Of a DNA stretch of 64,000 bases, positions 1 through 12,400 are shown one piece after another. Source of the stretch: Karalla daura (taxonomy: Eukaryota; Chordata; Actinopteri; Chaetodontiformes; Leiognathidae); contig CM055188.1 in NCBI GenBank assembly GCA_029224185.1, forward strand, positions 17,706,497 to 17,770,496, given 5' to 3'. Below the pieces are notes generated by a model, which did not search any database, was not told where the DNA came from, and was given only the letters and a program-made list of their open reading frames with translations. The stretch's first letter is position 1. Every line of letters begins with the position of its first letter. Made by a program: the position numbers and the translations under genes.

Positions 1-2800
1 TGCCTCTTTCAAACTCCTTTAACTAACATACTTATGTTTATCCAGACTGCTTCATGTTATTTTGCTGCAATATAGTTCTGAAAGTTTTAGTACTGACCTG
101 AGGCAGAATGCTTTATCATGTCTAATGATATAACAAAATTTTAATCTACCAGACAGTGATGACATTTTTTTTTGCCGTAGCAGCTGTTTATCAACACAGT
201 GATGTGGGAAGGAAGTGCAAGGGGTTACTTGAGCTGGATCCAAACGTGTAAGGATGTGTCTGAGGTGGGTTAAAACATAAGCACAACATTACATCACGCA
301 ACTGTTTTTCCAGCTGCCCTTCTCTCCTGTAGCAACACACATTGGAGGTATTTATCTAATTTTGACCAAATGTTGGAGACACCAGATGAGAAAATTAACA
401 CAACTATATTATGAATGTTTTGCATTGATAATGAAATAGTTTTATAGTAAACATCAGTCAATGTGAAAGCACACACAAAAGTACCCACAAACCAGGGCCC
501 AACCTCTCACAAAATAAGCATAGACATCAATGTCATCAACACGTGTCAGTGAACCACCCACCTAAGTTACAAACAGAATTATACGCATTGAGGGTCTTTG
601 TCTATTTGGGGCCATGAGCTCAGCATTTGCAGTTACTGATCCACAATGTGCAGGCATCAATCACAACATTTAGGTCATTTCACGCTCATTTCATGAGGAC
701 GAATACAAGGACAAAAAAGATGGGGCAGCACTAAGAAACCATAAGATGACTGACTAAAAAGTCAATCCTTGGTCATTCTTATTACAGTGAAACAGACATA
801 AAATCCAGAGCTTAGCAACTGCAGGCTTAGAGCAGTTGCTGACAACAAACCAGAGATGTTAATTCATCCAACAACCACTCTTCAGTCTTAAACATGCGGA
901 CAAAGAGCCTCCCCTTCCAAGTAACCTCCGAAACACCCCACAAACCAAACACAAGCAACACAAACTCCTAAACTTACAATACACAGATTTGTACATGATA
1001 AAGACAACTTTCATACAGTATTGTTCAATTTTGTATCTATTTTTTTCCTTTTCCAACAGTTTATCTGGCTTTTATTTACCACAGAGGTGACTTTTTTGTA
1101 AGCTCAAAAACAGCCTTTCAGTGAAATTTCATGACACTTTGAGCAACAATTAAGGATATCACTCTCATAGGCAAAGACTCAAAGAGTTATGTGAGTGTAT
1201 GTTTGGAGTCTTGAATTTGTTTTTTATTGGAAAGGTGTGTAAGAAGTCCACACAGTCAGAGAGAGAGAGAGGGAGAGAGAGAGAGCGACAGTAACACATA
1301 CACAAGATGCACCACCTAAACAAAACTGAATAGGCCTCATTAGAGAATGAGATCTCAGGACTCAAGACACAAAAGCCATGCCCTCTTCTCCTTTCCTTTC
1401 CCTCTCTTCCTCTGTTCTCTTGGCCTTTTGATGTCAAGGGTACTAAAGCATATAGTGCTTGGTCCAAAGAATAAGCTCATCAAGAATATGCACTCAGTTT
1501 CCTATTTTTTTTTTTTTATCTTGCCATGAGTGTGTGCCTGTATGTGTGCCAGAGGCGAACACAGGGAGCTACAAACCCTGATAAGGTGCTGTTGTTCTGT
1601 GGTTGCGGGTCAGTTCATCACACAAAGAGCAGTGTTGGGAACTCCGCTGCTGCGATTGAGTGATAGAGATATCACAAAGACTTTATTTTACTCCCCTTTT
1701 CCTCTTGGAGTTCAGGGGCTGCCCCATACAAGCATACAAACACACACACTAACTACTAACACACCTCTATCACACATCAAGTTCTCATTGCACAGAGTCA
1801 AGCCACAAATTCTATATGATACTGAGAGAAAGCTTTATTCTGTGGTTCATTACTCAGTTGATTAATTAGTCAGTTGCTAATCCATTCATTAGTTGTTTAG
1901 TGTAGGAAATTCAAACAAAACCTAGGGGAACTGTAGTTCTAAGGACACCAGAAAATAATACAATCTAAAACACAGACAGAGTTCTTAAATTAGTTTTTAA
2001 AAATGTCGTCTTATAAGCTTAAATTAACTTGCTGAATATTACAATAGTTGTCAATCATTTTAATAATCCATTATTAGTTAATTAACCAACAAGTTGTTGC
2101 AGCTATTGATGATGTATGACTAAGAAATTCCACGCCAAAAGACCCTAACCATTAAAAAAAAAGACAGAAAAAGTGTGACACATTCATTCACAAGGTTCCT
2201 TTTGTCCTGTTATGAAAATGATTTGAGATGGATGTGCACATCCTGACCTGTTGCAGAATAGGCAAACAACACATGTTCTTTTAGTCAGACAGACAAGGAA
2301 GAAAATGGCAGTGCAATTTAGTTAAATTTAATAAAATTAGATACCAGTTCCGCTTTCACATGAAAGACAAAGCAGTCTCAGAATTGTGGAGATGTGACTT
2401 TGGGGAAATTTGGGAAAAATGACTGCTGGTGGAGGTTATGGATGGTCAAAAAAAATTACGAAGGCAAAAGTTTTAAGAAAGATCCTCATAATCTTTTAAC
2501 AATTGTTGAAATAGAATAATATTTGTGTGTGTGTGTGTTTTTAGAACTTTTTCTTCATAATATCAGGTGGTGGTGTCTTCCCAAGCAGAAACTTCTGAGG
2601 TGGCTACTTCAGATACTCCCTTATATTTTTTTTCTGATCTTGTAAATTCTGAAAATGCAATACATCACTGTCTTCCTTTCTTTATGTGAACAAGTGCTCT
2701 ACAAGCATATAAATAACATTAATGTTAATGTCAAGAAATGCTCAATAAGCTGCACAAATGAGTGCAGCTTATTCATTTTCTCCTGTATTGCTCCTTGACC
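1..2800. other. Noncoding stretch, no gene seen
   Basis: AT-rich sequence with no recognisable exon on either strand. It includes a short GA-rich tract near 1,258-1,290 and the degenerate AT-rich repeat listed separately. If the minus-strand first exon near 14.7 kb is real, this stretch would be part of that gene's first intron. That placement is inference. Confidence 0.5.
1850..2110. repeat. Degenerate AT-rich interspersed repeat
   Basis: Contains repeated TTAATTAGT/TTAGTTAATTAA-type words and ends with TGTTGCAGCTATTGATG. This resembles the ends of a common fish interspersed repeat that carries ATTAATCG/GTTGCAGC words. The resemblance is from memory, the copy is strongly decayed and its borders are uncertain. 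Confidence 0.3.
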
Positions 2801-2879
2801 CATCCATCCCTCCATCATTTTACCTGCTTGATTACACAGTGGTGTCGAGGAGGTGTGCAAGTTCCCATCTCTATACGCA

Positions 2880-2990
2880 AGTGAAGACAAGGAATCAAAT
2901 CACAGGACATAGGACATGTCCCCACAACACAATTGAAAGAACCCATGCAGACACAGGGAGGACATGAAGACTATACACAGAACGACCCTC
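2880..2990 (-). repeat. Fragment of a fish LINE 3'-tail type repeat
   Basis: The piece around 2,930-2,985 (ACCCATGCAGACACAGGGAG, then CATGAAGAC...ACACAGAA..ACCCTC) aligns by eye with 50,437-50,500 on the same strand. It also aligns with the reverse complement of 25,197-25,270. These are three diverged copies of one family. Typical of teleost LINE tails, here truncated. Confidence 0.5.
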
Positions 2991-4109
2991 GATTGGGATT
3001 CTTATCTGGTGACAACACTATTAATCGATAACTGACTAACCACCTCATTGTCACCCACTTCTCACACACACAAGACACATCTGGTGCTTTTAAGGCACAT
3101 ATTATATATATAAAATCAGTAATTAGAGGCCAGTAGTCTGTATATGTCACCACATTGTACAAGAAGTGTTTACACCAAGCCAAGGTCTGAACAATACAAA
3201 CCTCACTAGATACAGATATAGTGGGGCATGTCACATTCCAGAATGGTAATAATTAATCAGCATTTATACAAAAGAGTTAGTTGAAAGTTCATCCAAACTG
3301 AAGCTGTCTGTGCTCATCACTGTGACTGCCTCCTTTCTGCTGTATCTTCTCTTGCTAAACTGCTAAAGCTTTAATACCAACTCACAGGGAGTAGATTGTA
3401 TATGACTCATGCCTAACCACAGATCCTGTCTTATGTTTTCAACTAAGAATACCGAGACCTTAATCTGTCATCAGCAGATCTGTGCTGACATTTTCATTTG
3501 GGTACAATTCTTTGTAGGCCACAGCTACTGATAAAAGGCTGTGTTTAAAACTCTATATTTTGTTTTCTTTTTATCCAATGACGTAAAATGTTGAATGAAA
3601 TGATACAAAAGTATTATTTTGTTGTTGATTATTTGTATCACTAACAGTCTATCAAAGTTTAGAATACAATCCAAATCAGGGGAAAGGATTTCAAAAAGGA
3701 CACTTTGTAAAGAAGTGCAGATAGCAACAAGTAAACTTAACTGTGTGGTGTGCATAAGCGAGCAAGGGGCCAAGACCTTCACAGTACCAAAGTGCACATG
3801 CTTAGGTTTACAAGTAACAAAACAACTGGAATATTGGGGCTTTATTATAATCGGTAATGTAACTGTATCCACAATTTGTATTTTATATATTTAACTATGG
3901 GATGTGAAGAAGGACGTTTTGTTTTCTTTTTCCCCAAAATTACCCAGAAAAAAGTACATTTTAAGGTAGAGGGTCCAAAAATATTACTGCATAGGCAAGG
4001 ACATTTTAAGACTGAGGACTTGCACTGAACTGCTATATAATAAACTATTAAGGTGCTGAATAACAGACAAATGTAGGTATCAGTGTGATGGCTTGTGGCA
4101 CGAAGAATT

Positions 4110-5375
4110 TGCTGTATTTGTCCCTTCCAACAGTCTGTTGGAAAAGTAGCTCAGCTGTCCTTTCAGTGTGCGGTGGAGAAGGTGATTGGCATTATCCATG
4201 ATGGATAACAGTTTTTCATTGTCTTCTCCATCACAGCCTCCACAGTGTCCTGTTTGCAGCCAATAACAGACCCAGCCATCCTGATCAGTCTATTAGGTCT
4301 GTTGTTGTCCCTGTCCACAACAGCCTGGTAGAGAATCTCCAACATCTTGCTGCACATGTTGAATGTGCTTCATCAAGAAGTCTAGTGTACTCATCCCCCT
4401 GTCGTATACAGCTATGAAGGTGGCTTGGCCTCAGGCAGGCCAGGACTAGCCTCTCCACCACCTTCATTAGATGGGATGTGAGGGCAACTGGTTAGTAGTC
4501 ATTGAAGCCAAATCGAGTCGACTTCTTTGGGACAGGAACCAGGCAGGATGTCCTCCAAAGCACCATAACTCTCTCCTAACTCAGGCTGAGGTTGTAGAGG
4601 TGTTGGAGAATGGGGGCGAGCTGGCTGGCACAGGTCCTCAGGATCCTGAGGAGCTGATATCTCCAGCTGTATTCTAACCTGGCCTGTAGTCAAAGTCATG
4701 CTAGGAGGATGCTGGTATCTTCAGTGGAGGAAGAGGAGGTAGAGGAAGAGAGGGAAGTGGGTTGCTGCACAGGAGGGCCACAGGGGGGCTCTACTGTCTC
4801 CTGTGGGTCGACAGGAGAGAGCAGTGGGAGTCTGGATGTGCAAGGGAGACAGAAGTCTGTGAGCTTGACCTGTTGAACAAATCTTTCAGCTCGTTGGCTC
4901 TCTGTGAACTGCTTCATGCCCGTCCACACATCCCTCATGTTGTTCTGCTGGAGTTTGGCCTCTAGCTTCCTCCTGTATGTTTCCTCACCCCCTCAGCATC
5001 TCCCCCTCAGCATCTCCCTATGGATTGTTGATGGGAAGCGGTGCACAGTCAAGATTGCCATGGTGGTGTGTTCACAGGACCTGTTGTATTCTGTGATGTT
5101 ATTGATGCCCCTCTCATGTAGTTCATAAAGGACATTCAGTCAGTTGTCTCAAAGCAGTCCTGCACTGCTTCAGCAGCCTCCTCATTCCAAATCCTGATGT
5201 GAACAGACTTCCTCTCAACAGGGGGGACATACTTTTCAGTTGACACGACCAGGTTGTGATCTGATCTGCCAGGGGGGTGAGGGGCAGTGGTGTTGTATGC
5301 ATCACTGGTGTTTGCATACAGTAGTTCCAGTGTTTTACTTTCACAGGTGGGGCAGTCAACATACGGATGAAAGTA
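4110..5375 (-). mobile_element. Decayed non-LTR retrotransposon (LINE) with endonuclease and RT remnants
   Basis: Read on the minus strand and joined across frameshifts, the translation shows the end of an APE-type endonuclease with the motif GRSDHNLV (SDHN codons at 5,253-5,264). It is followed by the linker and the start of a reverse transcriptase (VPVPKK, then ALTSH.MKVVERLVLACLRP, about 4,430-4,560). It then jumps to the C-terminal region (VCSKMLEI.YQAVV and NRLIRMAGSVIGCK, about 4,240-4,360). The RT core with the catalytic aspartate pair is absent, so an internal deletion has removed it. Frameshifts and stops are scattered through the copy. The arrangement matches the L2/Rex-like LINEs common in teleosts, but the exact clade cannot be set without a search. 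It is dead as an autonomous element. Confidence 0.85.
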
Positions 5376-5999
5376 AGTTTATGTTATTATATGTAAAGTC
5401 ATGAGAACTGGTTTTGAGTGGGGTGTAGTCAAGAAAGAATAAAGAAAAAATACATGGTCAAAGCTTGTCCTATGAGCAACACCACATACACATAAACACA
5501 AAATAACAAAATAAGTAATACACTAAGTAACGTGGGACTGAATGCTGCTGAGACTGTCTTCCATGTCCACACTACATTCGCTCTGTTATTCCTTACTTGG
5601 TTAACACTGGGTGTCAGAGAGCTGAAGCCAATGGGACGAAAACAATGCGCTTGAGTTGGTGTGCAAATGAGTAGCAAGTTTTTTCCACAGCTTTCTCATG
5701 TACAAATACTATATTTTGTACGCAACTACTTCTTAGAAACCAAGATAAATGTATTATGAGTTACTTTGAAAAAGAAAAGTTTTTCAAATTTGTATACAAA
5801 ACAGGTTATAGCAACAGACAAAAGTGTTCGGTTTATGAGCAAAAGTTTCTGCATCTTCACGTGGCTTCATGTGCAATGATGCATTTACAGTAATTGCAAC
5901 TGCATGTTGAGCATCTGCAGTGTTTTCATTGTGCTCCAGTCTCCCTAAGCCACTCACCCTCTGTCTCTGACCGTACTCTCTCTCTCTTTCTCACTCTCT

Positions 6000-6800
6000 G
6001 AGGCTTTCTAAATAAGATGTATAAATAGGCTGATGACACAACTGCGCCCTTCACAAAGACACTGAGCGGAGAGAAAAGAGAGAACAGGACTCTGGCTTTA
6101 GTCACAGCCGCTTTATTCTTCTGCTTTTCAGAAACACAGGTTAAAAGGCAGCCATTTTTCTTTTCATGCCTCCCTCCCTCTCATCCCTCTTTCTCTCTTC
6201 CTCTCTCCCCCTCTCATTCTCTGAAACAGGTCGTCTATTGTGGCGGCTAGTGCAAGGCTAGTGTGGCATTTATCAGAGAGAGAGGAGGAGGAGGAGGAGG
6301 AGGGGGGAGAAGACAAAACGCAGTCCCAATAAAGAGATAGAACAAGAGAAAGGGAAGAAAGAATGTGTATGAAGGCCACTTTTTTCCTCTTCCTTTACAA
6401 AGCCCCCCACACCCCACACCCTTCCAACCCCTGCTCCTTCAGGCTAGCTCAGACAAAGGAGGCCCGACTTGCACAATGTGCTCTCTCCTTTAGCCCGGCA
6501 CACTTTATATCCTGACTCTATTCACTGCTGCTTCTTGAGAGCACCCACGTGTGTGGAACTTATGTGTGTGTGTGTGTGCGTGTGTGTGTGCGTGCGTGTG
6601 TGCATGCTTGTGTGTGTTTTATGGAGTTTGTAATGGTGGTAGTGGGGGTCTATGTTTGCTAAGGGTCTTATGGACCAAGAGGCCAGGGCTCCAAGGGGTT
6701 ACTATGGAAACGCCTTTGAGCAGTGAGGAGCACAACAGGTGATTCTGCCGAGGGCCTGCTCATCTCAGCATTGAGAGACCACAGGAGGTCTTTGCTGTGT
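6000..6800. promoter_or_regulatory. Candidate noncoding regulatory block
   Basis: GC-richer than its surroundings and without an exon. It holds several HMG-box (SOX/TCF) words: ACAAAG near 6,054, CTATTGTGG near 6,234, TACAAAG near 6,397, ACAAAGG near 6,455 and ACAATG near 6,474. An RFX X-box-like site, GTTACTATGGAAAC, lies at 6,698-6,711. A purine tract (6,275-6,310) and TG repeats interrupt it. Function is inferred from motif density only. Confidence 0.35.
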
Positions 6801-6842
6801 TTGTGTATGGGTGTGTGTGTGTGTGTGTATGTGTGTGCATGT
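6562..6842. repeat. Two short TG microsatellite tracts
   Basis: Imperfect (TG)n with CG interruptions at about 6,562-6,617, and a purer (TG)n at about 6,808-6,842. They flank the X-box-like segment. Confidence 0.85.
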
Positions 6843-6999
6843 TGTCTCACAAGTGTAGCCGCTTATTCTACAAATAACTTACTGCCATAGTTCTTAACCA
6901 GCTCCAATAAGCTGCACATCATGTCTGAAGTTGCAGGCTGACTACCGTAATGACATACACTGCTCCCAACCCACACACCTGACTACACAGCAGATATAG

Positions 7000-8780
7000 C
7001 TGCTAGAAAAAGGTGCTCACCACTCTCCTGTAAAATTTGTTAGCACAACATGCTTGTAAGGTCAAACAGAAATGCGAGGACAGGAGACGAGATGGAAAAA
7101 ACATGGACATGAAAAGGGAAAAGGAAAAAGGGTAGGATAGATGTTATATAATGCACTATATCAGCAGACAATATGACATATGTGAAAGGCGTCACTGAGC
7201 TGAATGTAAAGCTCCCCTCAGCTTGGCTGAGCTTTACAGGGAGTTTTAGCTCATTGTTTATCTGTCCGAGTGCTACTTTACTGCTCTGGTTCACTCTCAC
7301 TGGATGCCACACCACTCTAGACAGACCCTTGCTGCACAGCTGGAAATATAACTTTGTCTGTTAACTTTCATAACTCTAAGCTATCTTTTCCATACTGAAA
7401 AGTTTATAATCTTTTGAAAAAGTCAAAGTCAGAAAACAGTATTTTCCCTTTCCACCTCTGGAAGGAGAAATTGAATATGACTGATCAGAATAACCATTTT
7501 CTTGCACAGCTTTGTCCTCCAGACCATTCTACAGGCTTATGATTGAAAAATGTGTTGTTTCAACAAACAGGATGGCCATAAGAGCATCACAGTTTTCCAA
7601 AAACTATTAAAATACATCACTGTCACCTAAATGGACTGTTTGATACAATTTGTCATAACCATGATGAATATACAGTGTAGCTCATCAAACCATCCTGAAA
7701 TCATACCCGAGCAACACAGTTTCAACCTGGAACTAAAATAGTCTCTATATATGCACCATTTACATTAACCTACTGATCAACCCCTGACTAAAATCATGTC
7801 TAGCAGTTATATAGAAACAACTGAGTATTTTTTAAATATCTCTGTATTGACATTCCTGGAAATTTTGATCTTCTATGTGTTCGCTGTGGCTTAAGCTTGA
7901 GTGCTGCAGACAGGGTAGAGATGTGAGTAGCTGCAAGTCATTACTCAGACCTTTGAGCCTGTACTTAAAACTACAATAGTCATCGTCATCCTCTTTGTGA
8001 CTGATGGGACACAGATGTAAACAATCTACATTGCAACAGAAGAGACGAACCAGGAGAATTGAAAATTATTGAAAAAAAGATATATTTTTTTAAATATGTC
8101 ACAGTTTCATGACTTAATATAATATTTCTGTCACAAAATAAAATGCTGTTTCAAGTTAAGAAACAGAATCAGCCTTTGTCTTCTCCACCAATTGTTGTAC
8201 ATCTCAAGAGGTGATGAATCCAAGGCAAACCAGAGAGAAAGAAGAATGAGCTACCTAAGCGCAGCAAACAGATAAACTATCAATAAAGAAGTTTGGAGTT
8301 TGCCCATCTATGGCTTTGGCAGTTCTATATCTATCATCCATCTGTGTTTTGTTTTCTGCCTTATTTCCGGTGACACAGTGAGATGTAAGCTTTTGTAGGT
8401 TATTTCCCTGCAGACTTCTTAAGATTGTTTCCGCATTATTTCATCTGAGGAATGAAGAATGCGGTATACACAATGGAGACAGACATATTTCACTTTCTCA
8501 CTGAGGAGAAAAGTGAAGTGACTGTATGATATTCAACAAGTTATCAGATTTGGAGCTGGAAAGCAAGTGATGAAGAGTACAAGGACTGATGTTCTATCCT
8601 CTGAGCTTAGCCACAAAACATTTCATCTTACTGAAAGAAACAACATGCCGCATCTAAATAATAAACAAAATAAAAAATGAACAAACTTAAAGCAAAGACA
8701 AATGCACTACGTTCTATATGACGCACATATACCTCAAACTATTTGACCAAGCAACAAACTTACCATGGATATGTCATACT
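7000..8780. other. Noncoding stretch, no gene seen
   Basis: AT-rich sequence. The open frames are short, show no recognisable domain and lack plausible paired splice sites. I see no repeat family that I can name. Confidence 0.5.
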
Positions 8781-9370
8781 TTTCCTTTACATTTCACTGA
8801 TTTCAAAAGGAAATGCAAATCATGCCAACAAACGGCCTCTGGCTATTTGCAAATGGTAACTCATGTGCACACCTGCACTACAGATTGAGAGAGTTGTCTC
8901 ATGAAAAAAAAAAAATCAACTTAAGGTATTCAGCAACAACACAGGCACATTGTTAAAGCTCTGGGGAACATAATGTAAATGAACCAGGAAACTGCAATGC
9001 TATCATTTGTGTTTGTGGAGCTCATGTATCAAAAGAGTGTTTGTGAAATTGTCGTGATCACGGCCTAAATAAACAAATAGACTAGAAAATGATGGCCAGC
9101 AAGCTGATCATACCTTTATCTTCAGTCGTTGGCAGACAAAACAACAACTGTGAGTGCACTCTATTGCCACTGCGATGCAAATCGTCTGGTTAACGTAGAA
9201 AAAAGGAGCTGAAACATATTAAAAACAGAGCAGAGGTTTCCAGTCACCGTGCTGTTCAGAATGTCAAACTGCCTCAGACTTGAACCACAAAACCACAACT
9301 TGACCCAATCGCCATGTGAATGAGGGGGTTTCAAAGAAGTCAGTTCGCTTCTTTGAAAGTCCCATATTCA
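8780..9370. promoter_or_regulatory. Candidate regulatory block with POU octamers and a TCF-type hairpin
   Basis: Two perfect octamers ATGCAAAT lie at 8,813-8,820 and 9,175-9,182, and an ATTTGCAAAT-like word lies near 8,845. The block ends in a hairpin at 9,329-9,358 whose arms are TTTCAAAGAAG and its exact reverse complement, each with a TCF/LEF-like CAAAG core. No coding exon is visible. The enhancer role is inferred. Confidence 0.35.
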
Positions 9371-9699
9371 CTGGCAATATAACAACAAAACATGCTAGTG
9401 AGATATTTATTCTTTCCTCACATTAAGGCTCTTTAAGTTGAGAGGCAGATTTGACAGCACTTTACAGTCACATAAAGCAACAGTATAAACTTGCTCTCAT
9501 ACCTTGTATGCTAAACAATACAAGGCCGTTATGTGACAAGTATAATGGGAACGGTGAGACAAAAGACAGTCGTTATGGTGTTGTGACCAAGATCACAACA
9601 CACACACACAAACACACATACTTCCCGACAAAAGCTTCTCTCTTGGCTCTATGGTTAATGAAACACACCTTAGCCTTAGTCCTGTAGGAGCATGTAGCT

Positions 9700-10080
9700 T
9701 GACATCGCGTGCTTAAATGAATGCACTCACATTTCGCACAGGGGCGCAGACACACATGCAGAGAAAAGTTTAGAAAACTCAAGTGCTTTTTTTTCCCTCT
9801 GGGGATTAAAAAGTGTTCGAAAGTGGCATGAGAAATGCAAGGCTGCGGTTCAAGGATGCTTCCGTTCTTTCTTCTTCCAAACTGATTTACAGCTGTTGAT
9901 AAATAGCCTGCCCTGGCTGAAAGCACAGGCTTTACTCCTGCATTATGGGTGCATTATTATGAGCTTATGACAGCATTCATGGACGAGTGAGCGCACATTG
10001 AAAGCACAGCTGGCAGAATACAAATGCACTCTGCAGTGGCATGTGTAGGACAGAGTGAAATCTTAGGAATAGTTGTTTAA
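9700..10080. promoter_or_regulatory. Candidate noncoding regulatory block
   Basis: A compositionally complex, non-repetitive segment with a mid-range GC level inside AT-rich DNA. A minus-strand open frame crosses it but resembles no known protein. Words such as AAAGCACAG and TGCATTATGGGTGCATTATTATG recur within it. Listed as a candidate conserved noncoding element; conservation cannot be tested here. Confidence 0.25.
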
Positions 10081-10432
10081 AATCCTTGTTTAATCTTCTC
10101 CTTTACAGAGTAGAAACCCAGACATGTGAACACTGCTTTCACATAGACACACACACACACACAAATAAATGACAAAAAGAAACAGACATGAAAACAAAGA
10201 TGTGGAAAGCTTACAAGATGTTTGTCCTTGCGAGCAGAGAAGCAAACAAATCTCACTCATATTATTCAGACCTGTTAAAGAGCAGGAATCTTACCTTGAA
10301 GGTGTATGTGGATGCTCACGGCTTGTGTGAGTGTGTGTGTGTGTGCAGCTGCTGCTGTCTCTATGTGTCTCATCACCAGCCATCACCCGCTAAAGACTTT
10401 ATCACCGCCTGGTGTGAGCTGCTGTCTGTACT

Positions 10433-10436
10433 CTTT

Positions 10437-10471
<35 letters not shown>

Positions 10472-10477
10472 TGTGTT
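10433..10477. repeat. (TG)n(CG)n microsatellite
   Basis: A run of TG dinucleotides passes into GCGCGCGC and then CACGTGTG. This alternating purine-pyrimidine sequence has Z-DNA potential. Confidence 0.9.
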
Positions 10478-10554
10478 TCCTCTGAAGTTTCTATCCTTTT
10501 CCTTTCTGTACCAAGGCAACAGGTGGAAAGTGTCTTAAAGTCCTGCAACGAATG

Positions 10555-10790
10555 AAAAGAGGAGGCGTGAAGATGAGGCAACTCGAATCAAAGAATCTCT
10601 CCACCTTTGTGTTGCCTTCACAAAGATAAATTCTAAGAGCTTCTCCTGACAAGCTTAACATATCTGCTCATAATTACTGTTCTACCTCACCCTGTTTGCC
10701 TTTAAGGTTAATGAGAAAGGAAGATGAGGTGCTTACATGATGGCCGAGATGTTCTCCTATCAGCAATTTCTTATTGAAAGGAGAATTTCC
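10555..10790. promoter_or_regulatory. Candidate regulatory block with TCF/SOX words
   Basis: ATCAAAG (10,587-10,593), CCTTTGTG (about 10,603-10,610) and CACAAAGATAA (about 10,619-10,629) cluster within 45 bases of non-repetitive DNA. Regulatory role is inference. Confidence 0.3.
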
Positions 10791-10799
10791 TCTACATCT

Positions 10800-12170
10800 C
10801 AACTAAATGTGCTGAATTTTGTCTTTGTGATACCGATGTACAGAATCATTTATGTTCAGAGGTCATGTGTGTCAGCATGAGGAGAACAGGCTGTTACATA
10901 ATGCAAAAGAGCACATTGTGAGGCATAGAACCTAAATGCGATATCACACTCTTATCAAGGATGTAGTGAAGAATTAACCTGAATCGTCTCCACTTTCCAC
11001 TTTAAAAGAGAGTGACCTTTACCACATGTGAAGCCTGTATGGAGTTGTGAGTTTGTAAGTTTAAAGTCAAATGCAATATCAGAAAAAAAATGCATCAACC
11101 TGCTGACGCCTGCAGCATCTCCAAGCAATGTACCATCTCTACTAGTTATTTTCTGGATTTGTGATTCCTTTTTGAAAGAGGAGAGTGAAAAGCATGGAAG
11201 CCAAAGGTAACTAGGTTTGAACCTAGCCTCAGAGAGATTTGGCTGACTATGACATGAAGCAATTAAAATGGGGTTGAGCCACAACTATATCATTTTCAGT
11301 TTAAAAATAACATAAATTACATTTCTGTTTTGGTCTACTGATGAACTAATCACAGAACTTTTATTTAGATGCCTTTTGTCTGCATAAAATGTGTTCTTCC
11401 ACATCTATCCAAAGGTGTTTTTTTTCCTCCAGTTTTCTGATTATTGCATTTAATCCAGTTTTTGAAAAAAAACAAGTAATGGAGTAATGGGTTTTAAACA
11501 ACATCATGTTGGTCTGACAGTTTAGACAGACATGACTGTGAATGTTGTGCAAGTGGTTCGAAGGGACAGCAAGGTGGTAATTCTTGTTAATACATAGGTG
11601 TGGAAACCTGGGCCTATTTATGCATCTTGACTGGGTAATAAATTGTCTTAGTCTGAGAATAATTCTCTCTTCCAAAGCTGCTTTGTACAGCACCTTTCTC
11701 TGTATCACTGGATTTACATTGACATGAGTTGGAGCTGAAGGACAAAAGTGTTCTGTGCAGTGTCCATTTGAGGATGTGAGGACAGAGCTGCGCAGTGTAC
11801 CGTTTTAGAACCAAAATTGATATACAAGTATGTGTTGTTGAGTATGTGTTTTCTATCAAGTCGAGCTTGATAGAAAATTCTAAAAATCATAAATCCTAAC
11901 GTAATATCCTGTTATTTGGTGCAATGTAAGGGTTCATGAATAGATGTTGTGAGGATTGGGTACACTGTAAACAATGCAATGACTGAGCTGTATGATGTGA
12001 TTGTTCAATAAACTGATTAATGCAACAACACAAGCCAGTCAATTCCTTGTTTCAGCTCTAAAATTATAAAACCTCTATATCCCGTTTGACACCTTGTAAT
12101 CTTCAGAGCCATTCACTTTGATATAAAGATCACAAATCACTTCTAAGGACCTCACTCAAAATGCACTGGT
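10800..12170. other. Noncoding stretch, no gene seen
   Basis: Only short open frames on both strands, without recognisable motifs. It contains the perfect inverted repeat at 11,849-11,877, listed separately. Confidence 0.5.
11849..11877. repeat. Perfect 12-bp inverted repeat
   Basis: The arms TTTTCTATCAAG and CTTGATAGAAAA are exact reverse complements separated by the 5-base loop TCGAG. It could form a cruciform or RNA hairpin. No T-run typical of a Pol III terminator follows. Confidence 0.9.
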
Positions 12171-12179
12171 TGATGGTGA

Positions 12180-12400
12180 AGCTTTAGTCGGAGTCACCAC
12201 ACGTGGAAAAACCTGTCCACCATCAGCACATTTATCAGTCAGTCAAGCAGCTGAGCACTTTAACATTCCCACCTCCTGTGAGTCTTCCACAGGAGACAAT
12301 GTAGCCGGAGGGGTTTATTTAAAGAGATCATAAGGCTTCCCCGAACTCAGCATTGTTCTGTGTGATTGGCTTGGCCTCACACTGCGCTAAAGGAGAGGCT
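12180..12400. promoter_or_regulatory. Candidate noncoding regulatory block
   Basis: Non-repetitive and GC-richer, with SOX-type words GACAATG (about 12,295) and CATTGTT (about 12,351) and a MEF2/FOX-like TTTATTTAAA (about 12,316). It ends at a (CA)n tract near 12,421-12,450. The regulatory role is a guess from motifs. Confidence 0.25.
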
